Shown here: piece after piece, positions 37,238-48,800 of the stretch | Layout of the letters: the number at the start of each line of letters is the position of its first letter | How positions within the stretch are numbered: position 1 is the stretch's first letter | DNA from: Stutzerimonas stutzeri | GTDB lineage: Bacteria > Pseudomonadota > Gammaproteobacteria > Pseudomonadales > Pseudomonadaceae | Direction: 5' to 3' | Assembly (NCBI RefSeq): GCF_024448955.1 | Contig: NZ_JAMOIH010000008.1 | Location: 154,120-218,119, forward strand | Length of the DNA: 64,000 nt | Program-made: the position numbers and the translations under genes | Notes under the pieces: model-generated | The model's input: only the letters and a program-made list of their open reading frames with translations | The model's database searches: none | Told to the model about the DNA's origin: nothing

Positions 37238-37325
37238 TGGTGCCCGGAGCGGGAATCGAACCCGCATACCCTTTCGGATGAGGGATTTTAAGTCCCTTGC
37301 GTCTACCAGTTTCGCCATCCGGGCA
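37238..37325 (-). tRNA. tRNA-Leu (TAA)
   Basis: An 88-nt cloverleaf with a long variable arm; the minus strand begins TGCCCGGATGGCGAAACTGG and ends with CCA. The anticodon loop CTTAAAA reads TAA, and the T arm has GGGTTCGATTCCC. Confidence 0.97.
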
Positions 37326-37359
37326 GGACGGTGAGCGCGATGCTCTATCGCGGCGCAGG

Positions 37360-37388
37360 ACTATAACCAGCCACCCGTCGAGGTGCAA
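37360..37388 (-). promoter_or_regulatory. Promoter of tRNA-Leu
   Basis: Minus strand TTGCAC (37388-37383), 17-bp spacer, TATAGT (37365-37360), 35 bp before the mature tRNA. Both hexamers and spacing are near consensus. Confidence 0.75.
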
Positions 37389-37555
37389 CCCGAGCGGCGG
37401 ATTCAATCGCAGTGGTTGAGTCTCTGTGACCGCGTAGAGCTAGTGATGAATGATCACATCAATCCAGCGTTTCCATAGGTGACCGATGGCACCTATCTGC
37501 CTGAACGCAGAAGCCCGTCAACCCTCTTATCTGTACAGAGCAACGACAGAGGTGA

Positions 37556-37831
37556 ATGATGAGCATCGAGAGCCAGAATCAGCAACCGCTGAACGAACCC
37601 CGTACGAATTCCCAGGCCGGGGGCGACGATGGCGTGGTGATTCCTGGTTCTGCGCCACCGTTGAGTCCCGGGCGCACCGATGTGAATCCGGATGACCAGG
37701 CGGGCGTCGACGAGCTGCCAGGAAATGAACTGGAGATTCCGCGGGATAGGTCGGATGACCCTATCGAACGCGAGACGCCTGATATCGACGTTGACAATGC
37801 CGAGATGGATGACGCACCTGACCCACGCTAG
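37556..37831 (+). CDS. Hypothetical acidic, disordered protein (91 aa)
   Basis: Starts ATG-ATG after GAGGTGA. It is rich in Asp, Glu, Pro and Asn, with no hydrophobic segment and no predicted fold (for example ELEIPRDRSDDPIERETPDI). No family was recognised. It is probably a real gene because of its ribosome site and its lack of an overlapping alternative. Confidence 0.5.
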   Translation: MMSIESQNQQPLNEPRTNSQAGGDDGVVIPGSAPPLSPGRTDVNPDDQAGVDELPGNELEIPRDRSDDPIERETPDIDVDNAEMDDAPDPR

Positions 37832-37975
37832 CGCAAGTGCCCGATCCAACGAAAAGCCCGCAAGGATGGCTGTGCTTTTGTTCTGAGCCGCGTCTGACGG
37901 TAGCAGCCAATGAGGCCCGCCGAGCCGCAGGTGTGGACGATCAGTGTCGCTCAACCACATCGAGCCGATTTATCG

Positions 37976-38239
37976 ATGAATAACCTAAACAGGCAATGTG
38001 CCGTTATTGTCGCCCTGGCGGTCTTGCTGAACGGCTGCAGCGCCATTGAAACCGTGTCCCCGGCAGACGGCACCGACGAATATGTGTTCACTTGCACCAA
38101 AGTCGCGGGGCAACCGGGCTGCGCGACGCGTGCGCGCGAGGTCTGCCCGGAGGGCTACGAAACCCTGAGCAGAGAAGAAAACTTCGATCGCAAGGAACTA
38201 CGGGTTCGCTGCACCGGCGAGGGCGGCGAGGATATCTGA
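37976..38239 (+). CDS. Small hypothetical lipoprotein
   Basis: 87 residues from ATG 37976. The signal peptide ends in a lipobox (ALAVLLNGCSAIE), so Cys would be lipidated. The mature part has four further cysteines (FTCTKVAGQPGC, REVCPEGYETL, RVRCTGEG), likely disulphide-bonded. Function is unknown. Confidence 0.65.
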   Translation: MNNLNRQCAVIVALAVLLNGCSAIETVSPADGTDEYVFTCTKVAGQPGCATRAREVCPEGYETLSREENFDRKELRVRCTGEGGEDI

Positions 38240-38245
38240 CAGCCG

Positions 38246-38280
38246 CACCGAGCAGCCGCCGATGCGGCAGATGCTCGGTG
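38246..38280. terminator. Hairpin between two convergent small genes
   Basis: Nested inverted repeats (CACCGAGCA at 38246-38254 with 38272-38280; inner CCGC/GCGG) lie between the stops of the lipoprotein and the periplasmic protein genes. No T-run, so termination is only likely by position. Confidence 0.4.
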
Positions 38281-38294
38281 GTGAAGACGGAGGG

Positions 38295-38540
38295 CTATTC
38301 TGCTATGCCGAGCAAATCCTGGGCTTCTCCCAGTACCTCGAGCGATTGCTCATGCTCACCAGCCTTATGCAGCGCCTCTCCTTCGGCGCGCAGCTCTTTG
38401 ACGCGGGTCAGAGTAGCGGGGTCGCTTGGCGGTTTTGTTTTCAGGTGCTCGTCGATCTTTGCCATGTCCATTGGGCAATGCATCGCCCAAAGGGGCATGC
38501 TGACGACGGCAGCTGCGATGGACAGAATGATGCGGCGCAT
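38295..38540 (-). CDS. Small periplasmic hypothetical protein
   Basis: 81 residues with a signal peptide (MRRIILSIAAAVVSMPLWA). The mature part is helical and charged, starting MHCPMDMAKIDEHL. AAGGAG 10 bases upstream supports the start. I do not recognise the family. Confidence 0.7.
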   Translation of the reverse strand: MRRIILSIAAAVVSMPLWAMHCPMDMAKIDEHLKTKPPSDPATLTRVKELRAEGEALHKAGEHEQSLEVLGEAQDLLGIAE

Positions 38541-38706
38541 GGTGTCGATCTCCTTAGAGGGGGCTCCGTCAGTATAGGAGCCGCCTGGGGGCAGTGCGGT
38601 TTTCAGATATAAGGTTGGGGACAGAGAATTAGGGGCGCCGCATAGTTATCGTACAACTACTGGGCTATGATACGGCTTACTTCGCTTCAAAGAGATCGAT
38701 GTGTCC

Positions 38707-39456
38707 ATGGAAAACCAGAGCATCCAGCCACGCGTTCGCCGAAAGCATCGCAGCCTTGCACAGGAGTTGGTGACCGAATTGTCTCAGCAGATACGCGATG
38801 GCGTTATCAAGCGTGGAGACAAGCTGCCTACCGAATCTGCAATCATGCAGGCGCAGGGGGTGAGCAGGACGGTGGTGCGGGAAGCGATTTCACGATTGCA
38901 GGCGTCCGGGTTGGTGGAAACTCGCCATGGAATAGGTACTTTCGTGCTCGATACGCCGAGCACGACTGGGCTTCGCATCGATCCGGCGACCATCGGCACG
39001 CTGCGTGACGTGCTTTCGATCTTGGAGCTGCGCATCAGCCTGGAGGTCGAGTCAGCAGGGTTGGCGGCGACACGCCGAACACCGGAGCAGTTGGCCGCAA
39101 TGCGGGCGTTTCTCGATTCGCTGCAGCAAAGTGCAGCGCTTTCCAGCGAAGCCGCCGTGTCGGACTTTCAATTCCATCTGCAGATTGCCGAGGCGACCGG
39201 TAATCGTTATTTCACCGACATCATGAATCACCTGGGTACGGCGATCATTCCACGCAGTCGGCTCAACTCGGCACGTCTGGCTCACGATGACCAGCCGCAC
39301 TATCAACAGCGCCTCGGCCGCGAGCATGAGCAGATCTACGACGCCATCGCGCGCCAGGATGCAGAATCCGCCCGCGCAGCGATGCGTCTGCACCTGACGA
39401 ACAGTCGCGAGCGTTTGCGCCAGGCGCACGAGGAAGCTGAGACCGAGCCTAACTGA
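38707..39456 (+). CDS. FadR-subfamily GntR transcriptional regulator
   Basis: 249 residues from ATG 38707 (GTG 38701 is an alternative). The N-terminal winged helix reads SLAQELVTELSQQIRDGVIK, KLPTESAIMQAQGVSRTVVR and EAISRLQASGLVETRHGIGT. The FCD effector domain carries metal-binding acidic and His residues (DFQFHLQIAEATGNRYF, REHEQIYDAIARQDAESARA, MRLHLTNS). Such regulators respond to small carboxylates or sugar acids. No metabolic operon is adjacent, so the ligand and targets are unknown. Confidence 0.88.
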   Translation: MENQSIQPRVRRKHRSLAQELVTELSQQIRDGVIKRGDKLPTESAIMQAQGVSRTVVREAISRLQASGLVETRHGIGTFVLDTPSTTGLRIDPATIGTLRDVLSILELRISLEVESAGLAATRRTPEQLAAMRAFLDSLQQSAALSSEAAVSDFQFHLQIAEATGNRYFTDIMNHLGTAIIPRSRLNSARLAHDDQPHYQQRLGREHEQIYDAIARQDAESARAAMRLHLTNSRERLRQAHEEAETEPN

Positions 39457-39646
39457 GGGGTTTCGCCGCCGCCTCTGGGTCGTTCCGAAACGGTTCCTAT
39501 AGGGCTTCGTTCGAGCGGGCGGGCTCCAAATCAATTCCTGGCTTCGCCACTCACCAAAGCAGGGTGTTGCTCATGAGCAACGCTCTGATCTTCCCGCTGA
39601 AGCTCATTCCTGACTGGCTACCCCTGCTGGAGCGAAGCCGATATCG
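39457..39646. other. Intergenic region between the GntR and flippase genes
   Basis: 190 bp between convergent stop codons. It holds a perfect 16-bp palindrome, GTTGCTCATGAGCAAC (39566-39581), of unknown role. No gene was seen. Confidence 0.4.
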
Positions 39647-41113
39647 TCAGGCCTTCTTCATCGACCAGTAGCTGGGCCTGAACAGGTCCCGTTCACCGAG
39701 CAACACCACGCCCGCCGCGAAGGCACACAGCATCAACGCGATGTACAGGCACAACTGGAGCAATCCGTGCGGCGTGGGTAGCCAGTGCAGTAGAGCCGCA
39801 ACGGTAGCGCCTGTGGTGATCCAACGCAGGAGTACGCTCGGAGCCAGACCCGTCGGCGATGCACGATAAACATATAGCCCCATGAACAGCGCCTGCAGTG
39901 CCGCCCCGCTGGAAAAAGCGAACGCCAAACCTTCAGCACCGTATGGGCCGTAGAGCAGCGCATCGAGGCTGATGGTGAGCGCAGAGCTGACAAGCGTGAT
40001 CACCAGAAACAGCCGTGACTGATGCTGAGCGAGCAGGGTGCGGCCCCATAACAGCGCCAGTCCCATCGCCGGCAGGCCAAGTGAATAGAGAACCACCAGC
40101 GATGCAGTGGCATCTGTTTGCGCAGCGCCGAATTGGCCCCGCTCCAGTAGCACCGACACCACGGGCTGCGGAAATGAGCAGAGCACCACGGTCGCCGGGA
40201 CCAAGAAGAGCAGAGTGGCCAACAACCCTTTGCGTATCACTGCGGCGTGACCAATGTAATCACCGTCATTCCAGCTCGAGACGAAGCGGGGGAACAGCAC
40301 GGATAGGACTGACAACGCGTAGAGCGTAAGCGGGATGGTGACGATGCGGAATGCAAAAGACAGCATGGTGATGCTGCCTTCGTCGAGATAGGACGCGAAC
40401 ATCCGTTCCGCAAGAATGCAGCCTTGTTGTGCCCCTGCGGCTAGCAGGACTGGTGCGAAGGCGAGGCCGAAGCTGCCTCGGTGACCGTCCGTTTCAACGT
40501 TTTCACTTCCACGCAAATAGGCGATCCGCCTGTGCTGCAGCCAGATCAGCGCAAGTTGCGGCAGCAGCATGCCGATGAAGATCACCATCCCGGTGGGCTG
40601 GAACAGCAGAATTCCGATGATCGCACCGGCGTTGAGCAACACCGTGCGAGTCATCGGCAGAATGAAGATCTCATCCATGTTGAGCAATGCGCCCTGGCAA
40701 TACAGGACGGCCTGAACGGCGATCAGCGCCGCGCCTACACAGAACACGATTTGGCCGGTGGCGACCTGAGCGTCCGTCCAACCGGGCGCCAGAAGATTGA
40801 GGATCCAGTAACTGCCGGCGATGGCAACGGCACTGAACGCCGCACCCATGCCCATGACACGCCAATAAAGCCAGCGGCTGACGGTCTCGAACAAGGCTTG
40901 GGATTGGCTGCGCAACTTTTGCAGATACGGAATCATGGCGTCGCGAAGGGCGAGGCCAAAGAAATTCTCGAAGAACATCGGCAGGATCAGCGCAACGAAG
41001 ATCAGGTCGGCTTCCCAGCTCAGGCCGAAGGCCTTGGCAATGAACAGGTCGCGTAGAAAACCGAGAAGAAAGCTGGCGACAGTCAACGCCAGAATAACCA
41101 GTGATGCGTTCAT
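39647..41113 (-). CDS. MurJ/MviN-like lipid-linked oligosaccharide flippase
   Basis: 488 residues with about 14 membrane helices. The N-terminus resembles the MOP-superfamily MviN branch (ASFLLGFLRDLFIAKAFGLS, FFGLALRDAMIPYLQKLRSQ, ITMLSFAFRIVTIPLTLYAL, LSVLFPRFVS). It is not likely to be the essential murJ, which in pseudomonads sits near rpsT/ribF. It more probably flips an exopolysaccharide or glycolipid unit. No glycosyltransferases lie nearby, so it is an orphan. Start ATG 41113 follows AGGATCAAGG. It is divergent from muxA. Confidence 0.75.
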   Translation of the reverse strand: MNASLVILALTVASFLLGFLRDLFIAKAFGLSWEADLIFVALILPMFFENFFGLALRDAMIPYLQKLRSQSQALFETVSRWLYWRVMGMGAAFSAVAIAGSYWILNLLAPGWTDAQVATGQIVFCVGAALIAVQAVLYCQGALLNMDEIFILPMTRTVLLNAGAIIGILLFQPTGMVIFIGMLLPQLALIWLQHRRIAYLRGSENVETDGHRGSFGLAFAPVLLAAGAQQGCILAERMFASYLDEGSITMLSFAFRIVTIPLTLYALSVLSVLFPRFVSSWNDGDYIGHAAVIRKGLLATLLFLVPATVVLCSFPQPVVSVLLERGQFGAAQTDATASLVVLYSLGLPAMGLALLWGRTLLAQHQSRLFLVITLVSSALTISLDALLYGPYGAEGLAFAFSSGAALQALFMGLYVYRASPTGLAPSVLLRWITTGATVAALLHWLPTPHGLLQLCLYIALMLCAFAAGVVLLGERDLFRPSYWSMKKA

Positions 41114-41385
41114 TCCTTGATCCTGTGCAGGCCATTATCGGACGGCCTGATGAATAGCGGCATATCGCACCAGATGCGATGAATCGACAGAAGTCAGGTT
41201 CACCAGCTGCCGAGCGAACGGTACATAGACTGGATGGCTCAAACATGGTTCCTGAGCCTGGAACGCACGCTAAAAAGCCGTGTTTGGCATCGACAAGCTC
41301 GGTTACGTAAAAATGCCGTAAATCCGCTTTCCCAGCGGAGCTCGACTGCTTATGGTTCATCCTCATTTCCAGGCGAACCCAGTTC

Positions 41386-42630
41386 ATGTCCGAGGCAAAC
41401 ACTTCTCGCGCCGGCGCGTTGCAGCGCTGGCTGATCATTGGCGTCGTGGTCATCGCGATTGCGCTCCTGCTCTGGTGGCTATGGCCTAGCGCAGCGGAAC
41501 AACCCCAACAGCGAGCCGGTGGTCGTCCGGCATTCGGAGCGTTCGGTGGGCCAACGCCGGTGCGGGTCGCTTCGGTCGAGCAGGGACGGTTCGAGGTCTA
41601 CTCCCAGGCGCTCGGCACCGTCACGCCGTTGAACACCGTGAACGTACGCAGCCGTGTGGCCGGAGAGCTCGTCGAGGTGCGCTTCGAGGAGGGCCAGCGC
41701 GTCAAGGCTGGCGATCTGCTAGCGGTCATCGATCCGCGCCCCTACGAGGTGGTGTTGCAGCAGGCGGAAGGCACCTTGCAGCAGAACCGCGCATTGCTGC
41801 AGAACGCGCAAGTCGATCTCAAGCGTTATCAGGGATTGTTTGCCGATGACAGCATCGCCAAGCAGACGCTCGACACCCAGCAGGCGCTGGTCAACCAGTA
41901 CCAGGGGACGCTTGCGGCCAACCAAGCAGCGGTCAACGAGGCCAAGCTGAACCTGCAATTCACCCAGATCCGCGCGCCGATCGATGGCCGCGTGGGCCTG
42001 CGGCAGCTGGATCAGGGCAACCTCGTCGCGGCTAACGACACTACGCCGCTGGTCGTCATCACCCAGACCCAGCCAATGGCCATCAGCTTCACGCTGCCAG
42101 AGGGCGAGTTGCCGCCTGTCATAAGCCGTTTCCGCCGCGGTGACGAGTTGTCGGTTCAGGCTTGGGACCGCAGTGCGCGAGTCCTCTTCGGCGAAGGGGT
42201 ATTGGAAAGCGTCGACAACCTGATTGACACGACCACCGGCACCCTGAAGATGAAAGCCCGCTTCGACAACGAAGCCGAGCTGCTGATACCCAACCAGTTC
42301 GTCAATATCCGCTTGCGTGTGGAAACGTTGGAGGATGCCGTCTTGATCCCCTCCGCGGCGCTTCAGTTCGGCTCGCGCGGAAACTTCGCCTATGTGGTCG
42401 GCGACGATTCGAAGGTCGAGCTGCGTGTCCTTGAAGTAGGGCCGAGTAATGGCGAGCACACCGTCATTACCAAGGGCTTGAGCGTGGGTGAGCGCATCGT
42501 CATGGAGGGCACCGACCGGCTGCGTGACGGTAGCGAAGTGGAAGTGGTGGATCGCCAGACGCTCGCTGAAGAAGCGGCCGAAAATCCCAAGGTCGACCCT
42601 CAGAACGCCAAGGAGCGCCCGGCGCGATGA
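41386..42630 (+). CDS. muxA: RND efflux periplasmic adaptor MuxA (MdtA-like)
   Basis: 414 residues. An N-terminal membrane anchor ([19 protein letters not shown]) precedes a barrel-sandwich hybrid and coiled-coil adaptor. [60 protein letters not shown] and [20 protein letters not shown] are adaptor hallmarks. It links the inner-membrane pumps to the OpmB channel. The gene overlaps muxB by ATGA. The set muxA-muxB-muxC-opmB matches P. aeruginosa, where the pump exports novobiocin, aztreonam, macrolides and other drugs. Confidence 0.92.
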   Translation: MSEANTSRAGALQRWLIIGVVVIAIALLLWWLWPSAAEQPQQRAGGRPAFGAFGGPTPVRVASVEQGRFEVYSQALGTVTPLNTVNVRSRVAGELVEVRFEEGQRVKAGDLLAVIDPRPYEVVLQQAEGTLQQNRALLQNAQVDLKRYQGLFADDSIAKQTLDTQQALVNQYQGTLAANQAAVNEAKLNLQFTQIRAPIDGRVGLRQLDQGNLVAANDTTPLVVITQTQPMAISFTLPEGELPPVISRFRRGDELSVQAWDRSARVLFGEGVLESVDNLIDTTTGTLKMKARFDNEAELLIPNQFVNIRLRVETLEDAVLIPSAALQFGSRGNFAYVVGDDSKVELRVLEVGPSNGEHTVITKGLSVGERIVMEGTDRLRDGSEVEVVDRQTLAEEAAENPKVDPQNAKERPAR

Positions 42631-45600
42631 ACATCTCGCGGTTGTTCATCCTGCGGCCGGTGGCGACCACGCTGACGATGATTGCGATCTTGCTGGCCGG
42701 CCTGATCGCCTATCGCATGCTGCCCGTATCGGCGCTGCCTCAGGTGGACTATCCGACCATCCGGGTCATGACGCTGTATCCCGGTGCCAGTCCTGAGGTA
42801 ATGACCAGCGCCGTAACCGCGCCGCTGGAGCGTCAGTTCGGTCAGATGCCGGGGTTGACCCAGATGTCCTCGACCAGCTCGGGCGGGGCATCGGTGATCA
42901 CGCTGCGTTTCTCCCTCGAAGTCGAGCTGGACGTGGCCGAGCAGGAAGTTCAGGCGGCTATCAATGCCGCAAGCAACCTGTTGCCCAACGACCTGCCGGC
43001 GCCACCCGTATACAACAAAGTCAATCCGGCGGACACGCCGGTGATGACCTTGGCGGTGACGTCGGAAAGCCTGGCGCTACCGGAACTGCATGATCTGGTC
43101 GATACGCGCATGGCACAGAAGCTCGCGCAGATCAGCGGCGTGGGTATGGTCAGTATCGCCGGCGGTCAGCGCCCTGCGGTACGCATTCGGGTCAACCCCG
43201 AAGCGCTTGCGTCATACGGATTGTCGCTCGCCGACGTCCGTTCGCTGGTCACCAGCTCCAACGTCAACCAGCCCAAAGGTAATTTTGACGGCCCAACCCG
43301 GGTGTCAATGCTCGACGCCAACGATCAGCTGAAAACGCCGGAGGAATACGCCGAACTCATCCTGGCATACGAAGACGGCGCGACGCTGCGCTTGAAGCAT
43401 GTCGCCGACATCATCGATGGTGCCGAGAACGAACGCCTCGCCGCCTGGGCCAACGAAACCCAGGCCGTGTTGCTGAACATCCAGCGCCAACCCGGCGCGA
43501 ACGTGATCGATGTGGTCGAACGTATCCAGGCGTTGCTACCTGAAGTCACCGCCAGCATGCCGGCCGGTCTCGACGTGGTGGTGCTCACCGATCGTACCCA
43601 GACCATCCGTGCCGCCATCACCGACGTGCAGCATGAGCTGTTGATGGCCACGGTCCTCGTGGTGATGGTCACCTTCGTATTCCTCAAGCGGCTGTCGGCG
43701 ACGATCATTCCCTCGATTGCCGTACCGTTGTCGCTGGTGGGCACCTTTGCAGTTATGCATCTCGCCGGCTTTTCGCTGAATAACCTGACGCTGATGGCGC
43801 TGACCATCGCGACCGGCTTCGTCGTGGACGATGCCATCGTCATGCTCGAAAACATCGCCCGCCATGTGGAGGAGGGCGAGACGCCCCTTCAGGCCGCGCT
43901 CAAAGGGGCCAAGCAGATCGGCTTCACCCTGATCTCGCTGACGTTGTCGCTGATCGCCGTGCTGATTCCGCTGCTGTTCATGCAGGACGTGGTAGGGCGT
44001 CTGTTCCGCGAGTTCGCGATCACCCTGGCGGTCGCCATCCTCATCTCGCTGGTAGTGTCGCTGACGTTGACGCCGATGATGTGCGCCAAGCTGCTCAAGC
44101 CGGCCACCGTGGATGAAGCCAAGCCGGATTGGGTTGAGCGGCTCATCGGCGGCTACGCGCGCTGGCTGACCTGGGTGCTGAGGCACCAGACACTGACCCT
44201 GCTGGTTGCCGTGTTGACCTTGGGATTGACCGTGGTGCTTTACCTGGCCGTGCCGAAAGGTTTCTTTCCGGTGCAGGATACCGGCGTGATCCAGGGCATC
44301 AGCGAAGCGCCTCAGTCGATTTCCTTCCGCGCCATGAGCGAGCGTCAGCAATCGCTTGCGGGAGTGATCCTGGACGACCCGGCGGTAGAGAGCCTGTCGT
44401 CTTATATCGGCGTGGACGGCGACAACGTCACCCTCAATAGCGGCCGCTTGCTGATCAATCTCAAACCCCACGGTGAGCGGGACGTCACGGCTAGCCAGGT
44501 CATCGATCGGCTACGACCGGAACTGGCGAAGCTGCCAGGTATAGCGTTGTACATGCAGCCGGTGCAGGATCTGTCGATCGAAGATCGGGTCAGCCGCACG
44601 CAATTCCAGTTCAGCCTCGAATCACCGGACGGAGAGCTGCTACAGGAATGGACGCCTCGCTTGGTGGAGGCACTGCGCGAGCGCCCTGAACTGACCGATA
44701 TCGCCAGCGACCTGCAGAGCAACGGCCTGCAGATTTATCTGGACATCGATCGCGATGCCGCGGCGCGCCTCGGAATCGAAGTTTCGGCCATCACCGACGC
44801 GCTGTACGACGCCTTCGGTCAACGGCAGATTTCGACGATCTTCACCCAGGCCAGCCAGTACCGTGTAGTGCTGGAGGCCGAGTCGGGCAGCCGTCTTGGC
44901 GCACAGGCACTGGAAGAGATTTTTGTGCAGAGCGAAGGCGGTACGCCGGTGCGGTTGTCGAGCCTGGCGACGCTGGAACAGCGCAATGCGCCGCTGCTGA
45001 TCAACCACATCGGCCAGTTCCCGGCAGTGACCTTATCCTTCAACCTGGCCGATGGCGTCTCGTTGGGCAAAGCGGTGGAGGTCATCGAAGGTGTCGAGGC
45101 CGAGATCGGCCTGCCCGCTGGCATCCAGAGCCGTTTCCAGGGCGCCGCCGAGGCATTCCAGGCTTCGCTGTCGAGCACGCTGCTGCTGATTCTGGCGGCG
45201 GTGGTGACCATGTATATCGTGCTCGGCGTGCTCTACGAGAGCTACATCCATCCGATCACTATTCTTTCGACGCTACCGTCGGCAGCGGTCGGGGCGCTGC
45301 TCGCGTTGTTGCTGACCGGCAATGATCTGGGATTGATCGCGATCATCGGCATCATCCTGCTGATCGGCATCGTCAAGAAGAACGCGATCATGATGATCGA
45401 CTTCGCCCTGGAGGCCGAGCGCCATCAAGGCATGAGCCCGCACGATGCTATCTACCGGGCCGCGCTGCTGCGTTTCCGGCCGATCCTGATGACCACGCTG
45501 GCGGCACTGTTCGGCGCGGTGCCGCTGATGCTCGCCTCTGGTTCCGGTGCCGAGCTGCGTCAGCCGCTGGGCCTGGTCCTGGTTGGTGGTTTGCTGTTGA

Positions 45601-45707
45601 GCCAGTTGCTGACGCTGTTCACCACGCCGGTGATCTATTTGTTCTTCGATCGGTTGGGCAGTCGTTTTGCCCGTAAGAACGTGGCAGGACAAGAGGTGGG
45701 CGTATGA
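42627..45707 (+). CDS. muxB: RND efflux pump subunit MuxB (MdtB-like)
   Basis: 1026 residues with the 12-helix RND layout and two large periplasmic loops. [20 protein letters not shown] opens the protein. [20 protein letters not shown] carries the proton-relay aspartates of helix 4, and [16 protein letters not shown] carries the helix 10 lysine region. [16 protein letters not shown] is a porter-domain motif. In MdtBC/MuxBC systems two different RND proteins form a mixed trimer, and this is the first of the pair. Confidence 0.94.
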   Translation: MNISRLFILRPVATTLTMIAILLAGLIAYRMLPVSALPQVDYPTIRVMTLYPGASPEVMTSAVTAPLERQFGQMPGLTQMSSTSSGGASVITLRFSLEVELDVAEQEVQAAINAASNLLPNDLPAPPVYNKVNPADTPVMTLAVTSESLALPELHDLVDTRMAQKLAQISGVGMVSIAGGQRPAVRIRVNPEALASYGLSLADVRSLVTSSNVNQPKGNFDGPTRVSMLDANDQLKTPEEYAELILAYEDGATLRLKHVADIIDGAENERLAAWANETQAVLLNIQRQPGANVIDVVERIQALLPEVTASMPAGLDVVVLTDRTQTIRAAITDVQHELLMATVLVVMVTFVFLKRLSATIIPSIAVPLSLVGTFAVMHLAGFSLNNLTLMALTIATGFVVDDAIVMLENIARHVEEGETPLQAALKGAKQIGFTLISLTLSLIAVLIPLLFMQDVVGRLFREFAITLAVAILISLVVSLTLTPMMCAKLLKPATVDEAKPDWVERLIGGYARWLTWVLRHQTLTLLVAVLTLGLTVVLYLAVPKGFFPVQDTGVIQGISEAPQSISFRAMSERQQSLAGVILDDPAVESLSSYIGVDGDNVTLNSGRLLINLKPHGERDVTASQVIDRLRPELAKLPGIALYMQPVQDLSIEDRVSRTQFQFSLESPDGELLQEWTPRLVEALRERPELTDIASDLQSNGLQIYLDIDRDAAARLGIEVSAITDALYDAFGQRQISTIFTQASQYRVVLEAESGSRLGAQALEEIFVQSEGGTPVRLSSLATLEQRNAPLLINHIGQFPAVTLSFNLADGVSLGKAVEVIEGVEAEIGLPAGIQSRFQGAAEAFQASLSSTLLLILAAVVTMYIVLGVLYESYIHPITILSTLPSAAVGALLALLLTGNDLGLIAIIGIILLIGIVKKNAIMMIDFALEAERHQGMSPHDAIYRAALLRFRPILMTTLAALFGAVPLMLASGSGAELRQPLGLVLVGGLLLSQLLTLFTTPVIYLFFDRLGSRFARKNVAGQEVGV

Positions 45708-45735
45708 CCGGTTCGAAAAGACGCCCGAGGCCAGC

Positions 45736-45791
45736 CCGTAGGATGGGTGCAACCCATCACCTTGGCTCGATGGGTTGCACCCATCCTACGG
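45736..45791. repeat. BIME-like inverted REP pair between muxB and muxC
   Basis: Perfect 23-bp inverted arms (45736-45758 and 45769-45791) are separated by 10 bases. Each arm begins with CCGTAG/GTAG and contains its own GATGGGT-type palindrome, as in two REP units facing one another. It sits in the 184-bp gap that splits the otherwise overlapping mux genes. Confidence 0.85.
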
Positions 45792-45891
45792 TCGGTTACA
45801 AGGTTGTCGATGATATGGCTGGGGGGCAAAAGCGCTTGGTGCTGCCGGCTCGTCCAGTCTCCAGCCTTCAATCTCCAGCGGCTTTTGCGCG

Positions 45892-48800
45892 ATGAACTTG
45901 TCCGCACCTTTCATCGCCCGTCCGGTGGCGACCATGTTGCTGAGCCTGGCGATCCTGCTGTTGGGCGGGGTCAGTTTTGGCTTGCTGCCGGTGTCGCCGC
46001 TGCCGAACATGGATTTTCCGGTAATCACGGTGCAGGCCAGTCTGCCTGGGGCCAGTCCGGAAATCATGGCGTCCAGCGTGGCGACGCCGCTGGAGCGGTC
46101 GCTCGGCAGCATCGCCGGTGTCAACCAGATGAGCAGCCGCAGCAGTCAGGGCTCGACGCGGATCATCATCGAGTTCGACCTAGACCGCGACATCAACGGT
46201 GCTGCGCGTGAGGTTCAGGCGGCGATCAACGCTGCGCGCAATCTGCTGCCTAGCGGTATGCGCAGCATGCCTACGTACCGCAAGGTCAACCCATCGCAGG
46301 CGCCGATCATGGTGCTGTCGCTGACCTCCGATGTGCTCGACAAAGGCCAGCTGTACGACATCGGTTCTACAGTGCTCGCGCAGAAGTTATCGCAGGTGCC
46401 CGGCGTGGGTGAGGTGCAGGTTGGTGGCAGTTCGCTTCCGGCGGTGCGCGTCGAACTGCAACCGCAACAGCTCGAGCAATACGGTGTGTCCCTCGACGAG
46501 GTTCGTCAGACCATCGCCTCGGCCAACGTGCGTCGGCCCAAGGGCATGGTCGAAGACAATCATCGTCACTGGCAGGTGCAAGCCAGCGACCAGCTGCACG
46601 AGGCGGCGGATTACCTGCCGCTGATCATCCGCTACGAGGACGGTGCCGCACTGCGTCTGAGCGACGTGGCCAAGGTCAGCGACGCGGTCGAGGATCGCTA
46701 CAACGACGGCTTCTTCAACAATGAACGTGCCGTGCTGCTGATCATCAACCGTCAGGCTGGCGCCAACATCATCGAAACCATCGAAGGCATTCGCAACGAA
46801 CTGCCCGCGCTGCAGGCGATCGTGCCTGGTAGCGTCAAGATGGCCGTGGCGATGGATCGCTCGCCAGTCATCCGCGCGACGCTGCACGAGGCCGAGCGCA
46901 CATTGCTGATCGCAGTGGGACTGGTCATCGTGCTGGTGTTCCTCTTTCTCGGGCGGTTGCGCACGGCGTTGATTCCGGCGTTGGCGGTGCCGGTGTCGCT
47001 GGTTGGCACCTTCGCGGTGATGTATCTGTTCGGTTTCTCGCTCAATGTACTGTCGTTGATGGCGTTGATTCTGGCCGCCGGGCTGGTGGTGGACGATGCC
47101 ATCGTGGTGCTGGAGAACATCGCACGGCATATCGATGACGGCGTTCCGCCCATGCGCGCCGCGTATATCGGGACGCGAGAGGTTGGCTTCACGCTGCTGT
47201 CGATGAACCTGTCGCTGGTGGTGGTGTTCGTCTCGATCCTGTTCATGGGCGGCATCGTGGAGCGGCTGTTTCGCGAGTTTTCCATTACCCTCGCGGCCGC
47301 AATTCTGGTCTCGCTGTTGGTGTCGCTGACGCTGACACCGATGCTCTGCGCCCGTTGGTTGAAGCCCCACCAAGCCTCGCAGGAAGGCCGCCTGCACCGC
47401 TGGAGCCACAACGCTCATCAATGGCTGCTGCGTCATTACGATCGATCCCTGGGTTGGGCGCTGCGCCATCACCGGATCACGCTGTTCACGCTGCTGGCGA
47501 CCATCGGGCTCAACGTTTTTCTGTATATCGAAGTACCCAAAACCTTCCTTCCGCAGCAGGACACCGGCCAGCTGACCGGCTTCATTCGCGGGGACGATGG
47601 GCTGTCGTTCCAAGTCATGCAGCCTAAGATGGAAACCTACCGCCAAGCCGTGCTGGCCGATCCAGCGGTGGAAAGCGTGGCCGGTTTCATTGGCGGGCAG
47701 GGCGGCATCAATAACGCCTTCATGATCGTCCGCCTCAAGCCGCTGGCTGAACGCAAGATTTCCGCGCAGAAAGTCATCGAGCGGATTCGCGCCAATCAGC
47801 CGAAAGTCCCGGGTGGGCGCATGTTCCTCATGGCCGATCAGGATCTGCAGTTCGGCGGGGGACGGCAGAGCAGTTCGGCATATTCCTACAGTCTGCTCGC
47901 CAGCGATCTGGCCGACCTGCGCGCCTGGGTTCCGCAGGTAACGCGTGCGCTGATGGAGTTACCGGAGCTGACCAGCATCGATGCCAACGAAGGCGAGGGC
48001 GCGCAGCAGATCAGCCTGAAGGTGGATCGAGATGCGGCCAAGCGGCTCGGTGTCGATATGAGCACGGTCACTACGCTGCTCAACAACGCGTTCAGCCAGC
48101 GGCAGATTTCCACCATCTACGAGTCTCTCAATCAGTATCAGGTGGTGATGGAAATCGACCCGGCCTACGCCCAGCACCCCGAGGTACTGGAACAGGTCCA
48201 GGTAATCACCAGCGATGGTCGGCGGGTGCCCCTGGCTGCTTTCGCAAGCTATGAGCGCAGCCTCGAAGAAGACCGCGTCAGCCACGAGGGGCAGTTCGCC
48301 GCGGAAAACATCGACTTCGATCTGGCGCCCGGTGTGAGTCTCGATCAGGCGACACGGGCGATTGAGCGTGCGGTTGCCGCCATCGGCATGCCCAGCGAGG
48401 TGCAGGGGCGTCTAGGTGGCACCGGTGATGTCTTCAAGGCTACGCAGGAGGGGCAGCCGCTGATGATCTTGGGCGCTCTGTTGCTGGTTTACATCGTGCT
48501 CGGCATTCTCTACGAAAGCTATATCCATCCGTTGACGATCCTCTCCACGCTGCCGTCCGCGGGCGTCGGTGCGCTGTTGGCCATCATCCTGATGCGCGAA
48601 CAGTTCAGCCTGATTTCCCTGCTCGGTCTGTTCCTGCTGATTGGCGTGGTCAAGAAGAACGCGATCCTGATGATCGATCTGGCGCTGCAATTCGAGCGCA
48701 ACGACCACTTGTCTCCGCAAGAGTCGATTCGCCGTTCCTGCCTGTTGCGCTTCCGCCCAATTCTGATGACCACCATGGCCGCGATCCTCGGCGCCTTGCC

